A DNA stretch of 64,000 nt, from contig BSBM01000370.1 in the NCBI GenBank assembly GCA_027924585.1, positions 25,849,501 to 25,913,500 on the forward strand. Reading direction: 5' to 3'. Under the pieces are notes generated by a model. That model searched no databases, was not told the origin of the DNA, and saw only the letters and a list, made by a program, of their open reading frames with translations. This stretch comes from Larix kaempferi (Eukaryota > Streptophyta > Pinopsida > Pinales > Pinaceae). Shown in pieces: positions 1-10,445 of the stretch (positions are counted from its first letter, which is position 1; each line of letters opens with the position of its first letter). The translations under genes and the position numbers were made by a program.

Positions 1-2540
1 ATGCTCATGTATGGCAGCAGGCATAAGACCATAACGGGCAGAGTGGTGTCACTTACAGGAGCCAAATAATATGAGGATAGCCTCATGAATAAGAAAACCA
101 ATTTCTGTAGTAGACAGAGTTGCAGATTCATACTGAATTTGATTAATAGTGCCATGGATTGGTTATGGAACAATCGGATTTGAATTGTATTGTTAAATGT
201 TGAGGACTGTTTGGCTGTTCAATAAGTGTGCCAGGGAGACATATTGCAGTAAGACCATGAGAGTGGGCCTGCAGAAGCCAAACTTCATGGGAAGAGATTC
301 CATGATTGAAAATGGGTTTCAGGTGAAATGCCATAAGACATTATTAATGTCTCATATGCACTACATGATTGGTAAACAATATGAGTGGGATGGTGAAGAT
401 TATGTCAGTAAGACATATGAAGGTTATGTAACATCAAAAGGAATTGGGATGGCAAACCGAGGGACTGTCAACTCAGAGAAGGAGCCTCCATTCCTCATTA
501 AAGAAGAGAAATAACATCTACAAAATGGATAAGTGTTCCCTAAACCCTGAATGATATATATATATACATACATGCATGTCTAATTATTAGAGTTAATATG
601 CAGAGCATGTCTTGATTTCATTTCCATTATAGCAGACTGCTTGAAGTATGATTAGGACCTTCATAGTTCACATCAGTAAGGAGTGCACGCCTTTCTGGTG
701 ATGAGTTATGTCAGGGATGCCAATATTGACTACGCCTTAAGGGAATGGACGCATTCCTGGTGTTTCAAGGTTGGATAGTGAATGTTATGAAATATGTTTA
801 CAATTCTAGAGCAGCGATACTAATGAGCTTACTATCCATTTTGTGTTGACAGAGTATACATATGAAATTCAGTGCTGCACATTAAAGGGAAAAGTAAAGA
901 AAATGATACTTAAGAGGACTGTATGAGCAGTGGTAACCCTCGTGTAGGGTGAGTGGGTATCATGGGGCCATGATAGCCTGCAGTTAAGAAAGTCACCTAA
1001 AGAATTCCTTAATGGGACCGCCGGCTTACATAAGAGAAGAAGTGCCACCCTTGTGTGGGTGAAGAATTGTTATGCGCATTGAGGGATTGTGATACCGTGA
1101 AAGGCTGATGCAAGCCTAAGGTAGAGTAGTGGAGCCTTGACCTGTAATGGTCGGTGGCGCAGTTACCTTCCATTGGTCGATGACCCAGAAGTATGTGCTG
1201 GCTCGGCAATGGAGAGGGCCAACCAGGTATGGGACTAGTTGGGCACCACCAAATGCTTGGTAAACCCAGTCGGTAAACCCAGTCGGCGTGAAGGTGTACT
1301 GGTAGGGCATTAATTATTTGATGATTTGGAACAGCCTGCATGCTGGCCAAACATCTTAGTTCGCAGGAGGATCCCAAGGCTTATAAAGTAAAAGAAGGAC
1401 TCTGTGGACCAGAGAGGAAATGCACAATACAGATAAGTATTCAATTTCATTTATTTCTTGTTTGGAATAATGAAGATTACAAGTATAAGTCTTGTAATAG
1501 TTAAGCTGATGCACTATTGTTTGTTTGTTGGAAACCCTGGTCATACAGGAAGCAAGGACCCTGAAAGAACTATAAATTGCTTGGTAAATCCAGAGAGTGG
1601 CTGGTTGGGTAAGAATTATTGCTGATTTGGAGCAGCTTGCGTGCTGGCCAAACATGCAAGATTATTGATGTTGTGGAGCAGCCTGCGTGCTGGCCAAACA
1701 TGCGAGATTATTGATGATTTGGAGCAGCCTGCGTGCTGGCCAAACATGCGAGATTGTTGAGGATTTGGAGCAGCCTACGTGCTGTCCAAACATACAAGAA
1801 TATTTGATGTTGAGGGGCAGCCTACGCGCTCGCTAAACACCCAAATCCATAAGCGATTCCAAGTCTTGTAAAGCAAAGAAGGACCCTATGGAATAAAGTG
1901 AAGACATCTAGTGCAAGTATTGCTGGAAGCAATGACTATGAAGGCATCTCAAGGATGCGAGTGGACATGTAACCACCCTAAAGAGCTCAGCATGAGCGGT
2001 AATGAAAGATGAGGCTAGTGGAACTGTGTGACTCCTAGCAGCCAAGAGTTAGACCAACCAAGTGGAAGAACTCCATGGTTGAGAGGTCTGGAATAGACCA
2101 TAGACACTACGTGTCATAGCCAAGAAGGGCAAGTCGAGCATTCACATAAAGTGAAAGAGGACAGGAGCATGAAAACCATAGTGGTGGTGTGGGTTCCAAG
2201 ATGGAACAAAACTAAGAGGAGAAACTCTTACTGCTCTCTCTCTCTCTCTCTTTCCTTTTTATTGATGCATTTATAGAATTAGAAAATTGTTGAATGCATG
2301 CATGATTGAAAGTAAAAGTGTGTTTATTTAATTAAAGTGAATTGTGAATGCTAATTAATGAATTGTGAATGGGTGAACATGAAGGAATTCATGTGTATGT
2401 TGGGCAAGCATAAAAAGGTGTGGAAGTCTCATGAGTAAAGCAGGGACTATCCATGTCAACTGGGGGAAAAACCATTGACGGATTTTTAAATGTTTGGGTT
2501 ATGCTTGGCCTAACGAGAATTGTAATGATGAATTTCACAG
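1..2540. other. Repeat-rich region without a recognised gene, left of a gag remnant
   Basis: No gag, protease, RT or integrase motif is visible on either strand. One plus-strand ORF (197-514, 105 codons) has no family I recognise and no supporting signal. A TA run lies near 552 and a TC run near 2236-2255. Because the gag remnant and 3' LTR to the right are on the plus strand and no matching 5' LTR appears here, at least part of this region is probably the internal region of that element, but its left boundary is outside the window or unrecognisable. Confidence 0.4.
1320..1850. repeat. Imperfect tandem repeat, unit about 47 bp
   Basis: A unit built around the words GGAGCAGCCTGCGTGCTGG and CCAAACATGCGAGATTATTG recurs head to tail from about 1622 to 1830, roughly four to five times with decay. 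A further copy lies at about 1323-1353. The two outer copies are each followed by similar text (AAGGCTTATAAAGTAAAAGA at about 1376 and a variant at about 1861), so a larger unit of about 500 bp may also have duplicated. Confidence 0.75.
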
Positions 2541-2622
2541 GTGGAAATTGAATCAATTGGTTGCAGCCGGTGCAGGCAAGTGTTGCTAGTGAGAAAAGTG
2601 TGGTCAGTTGTTTCCATTGACC

Positions 2623-3087
2623 ATGGGGGCAGACCAAGGGCTATTAGAGTTGGCTGGAAGTCTTCTTCAAACAATTTCCAAGACCCAAGAAAATCTTGGA
2701 GAGATGCTCAAGATGCAAAAGCAGCAGAACGAGATGAACCACAAGGTCTTGCAAGACACTCTGCGTCTGCAGAAAGAGGTAAAAAGCATTATGAAAGCAA
2801 TCAACAAGGGGAAGAAAAGTGGATCAATGAAGAAGCAATCATCCAATCATTCGATTAAGAGACGCTCCACGTGGGAAGACTCAAAGGAAATCGAGCAGGT
2901 AAAGATGAAGCAACCAGTGAAGTGTTGGAAATGTGGAGGGGATCATTGCCTCCGCAACTGCCCAACAAGAGAACCTCAAGAGGGTAGCAGACATAAAGCT
3001 TTCAGACTTGTGGATGAGCTGGAAGATCCGAATCAGCAGGAGAAGCTCGTGAAAATCAAAGGACTTGGTCCTGAAAGTTCAAAGTAA
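2623..3087 (+). CDS. Gag nucleocapsid fragment of an LTR retrotransposon (pol-less)
   Basis: This 154-residue ORF starts at the ATG of MGADQGLLEL. Its first half is a charged, heptad-like helical stretch rich in Q, K, L and M. It then has a CCHC-type zinc knuckle, CWKCGGDHCLRNC (C-X2-C-X3-H-X4-C), the nucleic-acid-binding motif of Gag. The capsid region expected ahead of it is not recognisable. Nothing resembling protease, RT or integrase follows: the stop is only about 105 bp from a polypurine tract and LTR. The element is therefore a gag-only or internally deleted Ty3/gypsy-type derivative on the plus strand. The short spacer after the stop looks like the end of a normal gypsy polyprotein region, which fits internal loss of pol. 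Confidence 0.65.
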   Translation: MGADQGLLELAGSLLQTISKTQENLGEMLKMQKQQNEMNHKVLQDTLRLQKEVKSIMKAINKGKKSGSMKKQSSNHSIKRRSTWEDSKEIEQVKMKQPVKCWKCGGDHCLRNCPTREPQEGSRHKAFRLVDELEDPNQQEKLVKIKGLGPESSK

Positions 3088-3190
3088 AGGATGGAATGCA
3101 GGGCAGATCTGCAACGTTTTTGAATTTTTGGACATGTGTAAATTGTATATGTATGCCTAAGTCTTGAAACACCGAGGACGGTGTTGTTCT

Positions 3191-3204
3191 AAGGGGGAGG
3201 GGAA
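3191..3204 (+). promoter_or_regulatory. Polypurine tract (plus-strand primer site)
   Basis: AAGGGGGAGGGGAA directly abuts the TGTAAT start of the LTR at 3205. A purine run immediately 5' of a 3' LTR is the normal priming site for second-strand DNA synthesis, and it fixes the element's orientation as plus. Confidence 0.85.
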
Positions 3205-4622
3205 TGTAATACCCCCAATTCGACCCTTAGGATATATTAGCCTTTAATGTAAATAATGTGTACATGTGATGTATGTTTCCCTAGCGTGGAGCTCAAGGCC
3301 AAGGCCCCGCTAGTGAAAGCCGAATTATATTTAAAGGGAAAGTATTGATATTTTGATACCATGTGCTCTTAAGCCATGGAAATTGTAATAGGATGTAAAT
3401 AAACATCAGACAATATAAAATTCCAAGGCTGGCTATGGAGGCAACGAATGAGAAGGGGCCACGTGTATCCACTAGGGAGTGGTGAGGGGGCTATGGGAGT
3501 GAACCATAGGTTGCCATATGTCATTATGAGAACCCTTTGACTTCCCTAGAGGACATTTATTCCTGTTGTAAGAAAATGGTTGAAGAATTAAGTCAATGAC
3601 TTTGATGGAGTATGGACAGCCCTGAAATTCGTATGGGTAGGTATGGGCTCTGTTGACTTGTCCCACAAGTCACTCTACCTCTTGGGATTTGCTTCATTAT
3701 CCTCCCCATTCCATGGTAGAGGACCCTAGCATTATTCCCCATCCAAAAACGAGTGCCAGCAGTGAGGAAACCAGAAAATCGCGACTGTGGGAGAACCCAC
3801 ATTTTGGGAAGCCAAAAACGCCCAAAATGGGTATTGGACAGTGAAATCCAATGGGGGATTCGTTGGTAAGAGCCTTGGGGCGAATTTGGGAGCAATAGCT
3901 ACCCCAAAATCCATGGGAAAACCCAATTTTAACTGCCCAGAAAATCAGTGACGGATTTGGGTTATTTGCTGAACAAAGTTGTGAGAAATCCAAGTGTGGA
4001 TGTTCGAATGGAGGCTGGGATCGTTTGAGTCTAGCTTGATGTGTACCTAGCTCTGGGATTGAGCTCAGTGGACTAGCATCCCTCTCCATTTCCCATTGCA
4101 TGATTGAAAAACCCAACTGTGTGTTGGCTTAGCATGGTTGTCTGAGTGAAATCCTGACGGTGAGTGAGCCATCTAGTTCCTCCTTAGTGGATACACAGCC
4201 CAACTCGGGGGTGATCTCTCAGCTGAAAGAATACAGGCTGGACAGAGATCTATGGTTGGGTGGAATGTTGCTCTCCCGTAGCCAGTCGTTGGACATCGCG
4301 TTACAAGATAAGTGCTCTTTGAGAATTTAATTTATATATATATCTGTGTTCTGCAATGTGCTAAATCTGAATGTTATTTATTCATGAGATTGATATTGTA
4401 ATGAAGTAATGAAGTCTGTGCATAGTATAAAAAGGGGATTGAATCCCTGCATATGGAATCATCTTATGGTTATGCTTATGTGTGTTGATATGTTTAAATT
4501 CCGCTGTGTTTTATTGAAGTTCGAATCTGCACATAGAAGTTTTAATTCTTATGTATTTTATGAGCAAAAATATTGGGTAATGTTTCCTTCCTTGCATGTT
4601 CTAAGGAGAAGGGGACATTACA
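3205..4622 (+). repeat. 3' LTR of the gag-only element
   Basis: The segment begins TGTAATACCCCC and ends GGGGACATTACA, so the outer 6 bp (TGTAAT/ATTACA) form a perfect inverted repeat. It is 1418 bp long. It is preceded by a polypurine tract and followed abruptly by minus-strand copia gag sequence whose uninterrupted counterpart is seen near 13100, so the right edge is confirmed by an empty-site comparison. The partner 5' LTR is not in the window. The right target duplication would be ACCTA (4623-4627) if 5 bp. Confidence 0.88.
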
Positions 4623-5088
4623 ACCTAGAAAGACCATTCAAGGTGGTCATCACTATTTATCCATTCTCTATGTCTTCTCCCACAGCTTCAAGTTGTTATT
4701 TTATCTGAGAGACCCTTGTAAAGTAAGACTGCATGGTCTCTGCATTTTTTATTTTGACATTCTTCAATTGGTTTCTCAATGTCATCTTCCTATTTATATT
4801 ACTGCCTTTAAATAGGGTGGTTAAGGCATCAAACATCTCTTTAGGTGTCTTCAGATATGACACATGAGGTATGAGATCGTCCTTGATAGAATCTGCAATG
4901 ATTCTCTTAGCCTTAACCAGGTTCTTCTTATGTAAGGCTTTAGCCTCATCTCCCTCTGGAACTGGAACCTCTTCATTTACAAACGTGTCTAGTTCATTCT
5001 CTTCAAGGATTAGTGTAATCCTATACTTCCATGCTCAGAAGTCATTAGCCCCTTCAAGCTTATCCTCAAGCTTGGTGTGGTGAGACAT
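4623..5088 (-). pseudogene. Ty1/copia gag, N-terminal part (copy A, cut by an LTR insertion)
   Basis: Reading the minus strand from the ATG at 5088 gives MSHHTKLEDKLEGA, then AWKYRI, then a long copia Gag (UBN2-type) helical region with KMTLRNQL and MQSYFTRV and ending in MTTLNGL. The reading is broken by in-frame stops (TGA just before AWKYRI, a TAA before QLEAV, a TAA in the NG-IVM region). The same stops are in the copy at 12664-13565. The right-hand gypsy LTR (3205-4622) interrupts it at 4622, so the zinc-knuckle half is missing here. Confidence 0.82.
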
Positions 5089-5272
5089 CTTTAATGAGAA
5101 CCTCGAATGGAAATACAAAATATTTAGATCTTACCCATTTGAGATGCTTGGGCTGGATCTGGAGCTGGTTGGCCTAGGGTTTGTCAGAGAGACCCTATTT
5201 TTCCAAAGTTGGAATTTGGAACTTATGGTTGGACAAATAGATATGCCTCCTCAAGGGGAGTTTTCCAATGTA

Positions 5273-5277
5273 CTCAC
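5273..5277. repeat. Candidate target-site duplication CTCAC (left)
   Basis: CTCAC directly precedes the left gypsy LTR (starts 5278), and CTCAC directly follows the right gypsy LTR (15325-15329). A 5-bp match is what Ty3/gypsy and copia insertion produces. The corresponding inner junction at 13750-13754 reads ATCAC, one base different. Confidence 0.7.
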
Positions 5278-6847
5278 TGTTGGCTATAACTGACCCAGAG
5301 GTTTTCTATAAGAACCAGGTTCTTTGCGGTTTCCCCTTTGACCAACAAAACCCCTTCGCACCGGCCCTTTCGGCAACAACTTGCAAGCAGGCTGAGGTCT
5401 CACCTGAGGTGTATCTATGGGGTACTGCGGAATCAGATTTCCAGAGTAAGTGATGAGCTGCTTGGACGGACGTACTGCACAGCACGACAGATGGTATGTG
5501 CTGCGAGGTGGGACTGCGTAGGGTTGGGAAACGCTGTGGTCTGCACCACTGTGTTCTTCTATGGCGGGGCTTCTACCGAAGCTGTGAACGATCCAACTTA
5601 ATCCTATACTGGGATTATCTTGAAAGTGCTTAAGGTACTGAAATGAATATCACTCATCCATTCATTCAGACGCTTAACTGTCTAGCCTTCTAACCTTCAT
5701 TCATTAACCCAGGATATCAAGATTCAAACATAACCGATTGATCTAATCCACTGTTATACATTCCTTTGCTGCGCGTAAGAAAATACTTAACAAATTGACT
5801 GATTTACTGCCTTCATAAACTAGAATAAATGTTCACCATTCAACCATTCATGCGAAGCTTAACATATCATTTCCATATTTCTCTTAATGGTAAATGCATA
5901 TAAAAACTCTCTTAATGGTAAGCACAATCACACAACAAGAGATTTAACGTGGTTCACACCCCTGGGTGGGAAGCTACGTCCACAAGAATGGTTGGTAATA
6001 TATTTCTTTAGAAAGGGATGGGGACAACCGTTCTTAGTCTGCGCACTCAACTGCAGACTATCCTTCCTCTCAAAAATAGGCCTCTATGCACACAACTGTA
6101 GATCCTTTACAATCTTCTCGACTCAAGAGATTTTACAATACAAAAGTAATACAAAGATTAACTCTAGCAACTAACTAGCCCCATCCCATACAAAATTGTC
6201 TTCTTTTATAGATCATGCCTCTAAGGTCATGCCCTTACAAAGTCTAAGACCTAAACCCAAAAACCCTTAGGGTTTACAAACTGCACCAGTTTCCCTAAAC
6301 TGGCTTGCTGGCATCTGGTAGCATCTGTTGCATCGTGGTGGTTTGCCACATCTTCAAACCGTCGCTATTAGCCTTCCTGTCGAACGCGTGCCAACAGGTC
6401 ACCTCCTCTAAACTGTTCGCCTCGAACGGTTTGTCCCACGAAGTGTGCCAAGATGTCGCTTTCTTCAACAATCTCGTGCATTGGCCGCTTGCCTTATTTG
6501 CTCATGCTCACCGCTTGGCACTTCTGGAGCATCTTTCCAAAAATAGACCATTACCGGTCCATCCGATATCTGCACCTAATTCATGTCCAGCACTCTGCTT
6601 TGCTTGTTCCACGTGTCCTGATTGCTTCGCAGCACTGCTTCCTCGCAGCACTGGTCTTCGCGGTGCTTCCCAAAATTCAGATGCTGCGCACAGCTTCGCA
6701 GCCCGATCAAAACTTGGGTGCTGCACACATCTTCACAACATCCTCAATACTTAGACAAAATTGTATTTCTGAGTTGCGCTCAGCTCAGCTTTCCTTGCTT
6801 TTCACAAAAAGGTGTTTCCAAAACTTTATCTCAACCTGGGCCCAACA
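5278..6847 (-). repeat. Gypsy LTR, left copy (3' LTR in the minus orientation)
   Basis: It runs from TGTTGGCTATAAC to GGGCCCAACA, giving TGTTGG/CCAACA inverted ends, 1570 bp. Read on the minus strand it starts TGTTGGGCCCAGG and is preceded by the pol-side sequence ending GTGTTAGGGGCA, a short purine-rich tract typical of the 3' LTR border. It is matched by the LTR at 13755-15324. Confidence 0.87.
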
Positions 6848-6859
6848 TGCCCCTAACAC

Positions 6860-7390
6860 TTACATGTGGCTCGTCCCCGAGCCACTTGCTACTTCGGTTG
6901 TCTCACTCTGCTCCATGATCAGTGGAACTAGTTTTGCCGCGAACTCATTGTATACACTGAGCAACTTCTCCACTACTTGTTTGGTATCCTGCTCAACTTG
7001 CTGAACTGTTTCAAGCAACGCTGAAGTTATCTCTTCTCCAATCTGTCCCTGTACCTGCTCCTAGTTTTCACGCAGTTCATTTAGCTTGTCCTCTATCTGC
7101 TGCGACACTGCTTTAGCGTCCTCCAGGAGTTGCTGTGACTGATTGTCCATCTCACTCTCCTTCTCTCTTAATGCTTGGACTTGCTTCTTCAAGCATGATA
7201 CTTCCTTATACTTGGCCAGCCTCTCCCTAGGTGGCAGAGCCTTGAGCTCTACGTCCAACTTTTCTAGGTTTTTTTTTTTCCCCCCCCGCGTAGCTTCAGC
7301 AGTGCTGCGCGACACACACATTGCTCTATTTAACATATATGTACATAATATTTGACATTTCCAGTGTCCAATTTCAACTGTACCTGACAC
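6860..7390 (-). pseudogene. Coiled-coil ORF between integrase and 3' LTR
   Basis: The minus strand encodes about 175 residues with one in-frame TAG after LRENwards (about 7063). The sequence is strongly heptad-like (LEKLDVELKAL, LKKQVQALREKE, QQIEDKLNEL, then VQQVEQDTKQVVEKLL), predicting a long coiled coil. It ends TSHM-stop only 13 bp before the LTR. It follows integrase in the same orientation, so it is either the polyprotein's tail or a small accessory ORF. I recognise no named family. A T12C8-like homopolymer tract (about 7268-7287) lies inside it and may be a slippage site. Confidence 0.6.
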
Positions 7391-7410
7391 TTGGAAATCT
7401 CTTTCTCTTC

Positions 7411-8439
7411 TTATCCTTCAGGATGCTGCGAAGCAGGGCTGTCATGATACAGATTTAGCCTGCTTCCATTTATCAAAGTGGGTAAAGTATCCCCAACTAA
7501 ATTGGCTAACTGGACTGCACCAGTGTTAGTAACATGTATTATAGTATATGTACCAAGCCAATGCATCCTAAATTTACCAGGAAACTTCATGAATTTGTTG
7601 TCGTACAGGAGGACTAGGTCACCTACCTGAAAGTACTTGCTCTTTATATGGCGATCATGCCAAGATTTCTCTTGGTCTTTTTGAGCTTGCTGGTGGAAGC
7701 CAGCAATGAAACGATATTCCTCCAATCCAACAAGGTGTAGCAACCTTTCTTCTAGTGCTGCGCGGTCTGCCATCCCTGTGAACGCAACAATCCTCAAACT
7801 AGGGACAATGTACTCCATTGTCATTATAGCTTCCTTCCCATAAGCCAACTGGAACGGTGTATGTCGTGTCAATTTCTTGCAGGTCGTCCTATATGCGCAT
7901 AATACAGAAGAGACGCACAGATCCCAATCATCTCTATTCACATTGCAAACCTTAGTCAGTGCGTTCTCCAGAATTTTATTGAAAGCCTCTACAGTGTCGT
8001 TTTCCTGTGGGTGATAAGGAGTACTGCACTGATGACGAATCTTGAATTCTTCTGTAAGTGCCTCAATAGTTTTGTTCAAAAAATGAGTACCTTGGTCACT
8101 CATCAAAATCTTGGGGTAGCCAAATCTTGACAATATTTCTTCAAAGATTAACTGCGCAACAGTACTAGCGCTGCAGTCCTTGACTGGTTTTGCTTCTGCC
8201 CATCTGGTGAGGTAATCAGTAGCAGTGATAATATACCTTGCACGAGTTCTCTTCCCTGGTGGGTTTATAGGACCCACAAAATCAATTTCCCATTTCTCAA
8301 ATGCCTGCAAGGTCAACTGTGGATTTAATGGCATCTCATCTCTTCGTGAAGGTCTTCCTGTCCTTTGAAAGACATCATAGTTCCGACAGTATTCTTTGGA
8401 ATCTCTGTGGATCGTGGGCCACCATAGCTCTACACGCAA
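7411..8439 (-). CDS. Ty3/gypsy integrase domain
   Basis: The 342-codon ORF carries an integrase core with D53 (in DFVGPI), D115 (in SDQGTHF) and E151 (in TVEAFNK); the last two are 35 residues apart, the DD35E spacing. The N-terminal zinc-binding region is split by a stop just upstream of 8439 and reads YDVFQR where gypsy elements usually have a second Cys (D-x-C-Q), so one metal ligand looks lost. The C-terminal region has the GPY/F-type feature WLGTYTI. It inserts element cDNA into the chromosome. Only one stop (about 8443) separates it from the RT/RNase H ORF, so the polyprotein is close to intact. Confidence 0.9.
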   Translation of the reverse strand: MRVELWWPTIHRDSKEYCRNYDVFQRTGRPSRRDEMPLNPQLTLQAFEKWEIDFVGPINPPGKRTRARYIITATDYLTRWAEAKPVKDCSASTVAQLIFEEILSRFGYPKILMSDQGTHFLNKTIEALTEEFKIRHQCSTPYHPQENDTVEAFNKILENALTKVCNVNRDDWDLCVSSVLCAYRTTCKKLTRHTPFQLAYGKEAIMTMEYIVPSLRIVAFTGMADRAALEERLLHLVGLEEYRFIAGFHQQAQKDQEKSWHDRHIKSKYFQVGDLVLLYDNKFMKFPGKFRMHWLGTYTIIHVTNTGAVQLANLVGDTLPTLINGSRLNLYHDSPASQHPEG

Positions 8440-8445
8440 TATATT

Positions 8446-10104
8446 CTACGCAGTGGATCTTCCTGCATAGTGACCTCCCGCGACCCTTGAATGTGCATCT
8501 GCTAGAATCAATGGTTTCTCATGATCTAGTACGCACCTTCGCAAGACTTCATCCGGCCCGAGTTTGTATAACTGGCCTGCAATTATAGTGAAGTCTGTGG
8601 CGTGCACCACTAGCTGCTTCTTCTGTTGGACAGATAGTTCCCGCGGTGCCAGCCCTGTTGTTAAAAAAATAATGATATCCTTATAGTAGTCATCAACAAC
8701 CTGCATACTAAATAATTGCACATCAGGCAGATTGTCTTCAATATTCGTCGGCTCTTCTCTTGACTCAATCCTTGACAGGTGATCAGGTCCCAAGTTCAGT
8801 CTACCTGGCTTAACAACAATCTCAAAATCATACTCCTGGAATAGCAACAACCATCTGCATATGCGCCCCCCTAACACTGGGTTATTGACCAGGTACTTTA
8901 ATGCAGAATGGACAGTGAACATCAGGAAGTGCGCACCAAGCAAGTAATGCCTAAATTTCTGTAGGGCATATACCATTGCAAGGCCTTCCCTCTCAGTAGT
9001 GGTGTAGTTCTTCTCTACTGTGGAGAGCTTCCTGCTCGAAAATGCAATGGGGTGGTCAATACTTCCTTCCCCCGGTTGAGCTAATACAATTCCCAATGCA
9101 ATGCATGATGCGTCAACATGGACATGAAATGGCTTCGTCCAATCTGGAAACACTAGAATCGGCGCGGTCACCATCTTTTCTTTTAATGTATCAAACCCTT
9201 GTTTGCATTCCGCGTTCCAGATGAATGGTGTGTCTTTCTTTAGCAACTTCTCCATTGGTGCGGTTATCTGTGCATAACCCTTTATGAATTTCCTATAGTA
9301 TCCAGTATGGCCTAAGGTAGAGCGCAACATTTTGACTGAATTTGGTGTTGTTAAGTTCACAATAATGGCAATCTTTGCAGGGTCCACCATCGGTCTTTGT
9401 TTACAAACAATGTGTCTAAGTAGGATGCCATGAGGGACACAAAAAATACACTTCTTTAGATTTAAAGAGATTTGATGCTGTTGACACTTTTCAAGCATCA
9501 TTCTGAGCTTCGTACAATGGTTCTTTAATAGACTAAACACAGTCCAATCATCAAAATAGGCTTCCAGAAACTTATGCATAAATTCTTTAAATGCTGCGAC
9601 GACCACTCTGGAAAATATGGTAGGTGCGTTCTTCAGGCCAAAGGGCATTACTGTGTATTGGAACGACCCCCATTCTGTAGCAAATGTCGTCTTATGCCTA
9701 TCTGTGGGATCAATCCTGATCTGATGATACCCGAAAAAACCATCAGTAAAAGAATAGGCCTCATTCCCTCCAACATTATCAAGCACTTCATCTGTGAAAG
9801 GGGTGGGGAATGGGTCATGTATGGAAGCATCATTCAGTTTTCTGAGATCAACACAAATCCTGATCTCACCCTTTGCTTTCTTATCTTGAACGACCATGGG
9901 ACTAATCCATTTTGATCCCTCAACAGGTTCAATGATTCCTGCTTCAAGCATCTTAACTAGCTCTGCACGTACTCTTTCTTTGTAGCGTGGGTTTAGTCTG
10001 CATGGTCTCTGCTTGACAGGTTTCGCACCTGGCTTCAAAGGTATTTTCATAACTCCTAGATCTCCTAGGATTCCTTTCATTTCTATGAATTTTGTGGGAA
10101 ACAA
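8446..10104 (-). CDS. Ty3/gypsy reverse transcriptase and RNase H
   Basis: This 552-codon ORF begins with the RT palm: ICVDLRKLN (about residue 83), SFTDGFFGYHQI (about 118), MPFGLKNAP (153) and the catalytic box YFDD (183-186), an accepted variant of YxDD. A connection domain follows. RNase H starts near residue 326 with HVHVDAS (Asp331), then SSRKLS and TTTEREGLA. The C-terminus reaches the integrase zinc region (AGGHYAG) before a stop. It copies element RNA into DNA and degrades the RNA strand. It continues into the integrase ORF at 8439, and the sequence style suggests a Tat-like or related non-chromoviral lineage. Confidence 0.92.
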   Translation of the reverse strand: MFPTKFIEMKGILGDLGVMKIPLKPGAKPVKQRPCRLNPRYKERVRAELVKMLEAGIIEPVEGSKWISPMVVQDKKAKGEIRICVDLRKLNDASIHDPFPTPFTDEVLDNVGGNEAYSFTDGFFGYHQIRIDPTDRHKTTFATEWGSFQYTVMPFGLKNAPTIFSRVVVAAFKEFMHKFLEAYFDDWTVFSLLKNHCTKLRMMLEKCQQHQISLNLKKCIFCVPHGILLRHIVCKQRPMVDPAKIAIIVNLTTPNSVKMLRSTLGHTGYYRKFIKGYAQITAPMEKLLKKDTPFIWNAECKQGFDTLKEKMVTAPILVFPDWTKPFHVHVDASCIALGIVLAQPGEGSIDHPIAFSSRKLSTVEKNYTTTEREGLAMVYALQKFRHYLLGAHFLMFTVHSALKYLVNNPVLGGRICRWLLLFQEYDFEIVVKPGRLNLGPDHLSRIESREEPTNIEDNLPDVQLFSMQVVDDYYKDIIIFLTTGLAPRELSVQQKKQLVVHATDFTIIAGQLYKLGPDEVLRRCVLDHEKPLILADAHSRVAGGHYAGRSTA

Positions 10105-10445
10105 CTCCTGATACTCACGCAGGGTGTCTGCGATCTCTGAGACAGTGTGATCGTCCTAATAGTCTCCAATTGCTGCGAACTTCGATTCTTCTTTTGTGCC
10201 AATATTCACCTTCTGTGTCTTTACTGGGCCGCTCATATCTAGGATTTCTAACAGAGGTCCTTCTATGTTATGCGCACCCTCCGACTTTGGTATGTTTATA
10301 TTGCGCGGATCGTCATCATCTTCTTCATTTGCATCATCAATCTATTCAGCTAGGTTGTAACACTCGATAAGGTGTTCTTCATGTTCCTTCCATTCCGAGT
10401 GGAGGTGCGCGGGAACATGATCTGCCCCGAAAAATTCCTCCAACA
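10105..10445 (-). pseudogene. Linker between gag-like domain and RT
   Basis: The minus strand continues the same polyprotein (FFGADHVPAHL, IECYNLAE, GPVKTQKVNIG, FAAIGDY, YQELFPTKF) but contains two in-frame stops, after YNLAE (about 10340) and after AIGDY (about 10158). The TKxxxIG and ELFPTKF words are typical of the stretch just ahead of gypsy RT. No catalytic motif lies here. Confidence 0.7.

Larger units (their letters stand above)
4623..6847. repeat. Duplicated 2.2-kb segment, copy A (copia gag plus gypsy LTR)
   Basis: This segment matches 13100-15324 along nearly its whole length, with point differences and two indels. Copy A has extra sequence at about 5567-5630; copy B has extra sequence at about 14333-14395. 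It contains a copia gag start, its leader, and a full gypsy LTR. The LTR/leader junction is the same in both copies, which ordinary 5' and 3' LTRs would not show. Confidence 0.85.

Noticed and set aside
197-514. 105-codon plus-strand ORF near the left edge
   Set aside because: No motif, no splice or promoter context, and no related sequence in the window; length is within what chance gives in this composition.
1009-1655. Overlapping minus-strand ORFs of 64 to 122 codons
   Set aside because: They overlap in different frames across an imperfect tandem repeat and look like by-products of the repeat.
2236-2255. TC dinucleotide run as a possible promoter element
   Set aside because: It is an ordinary microsatellite with no TATA box or gene start in a suitable position.
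3593-4116. Two overlapping ORFs inside the LTR at 3205-4622 (100 and 139 codons, minus)
   Set aside because: They lie antisense inside an LTR, overlap each other in different frames, and have no recognisable motif.
5268-7004. Several plus-strand ORFs, up to 183 codons, in the gypsy LTR region
   Set aside because: They lie inside an LTR and its border, run opposite to the element, and are not kept open in the second LTR copy in the same form.
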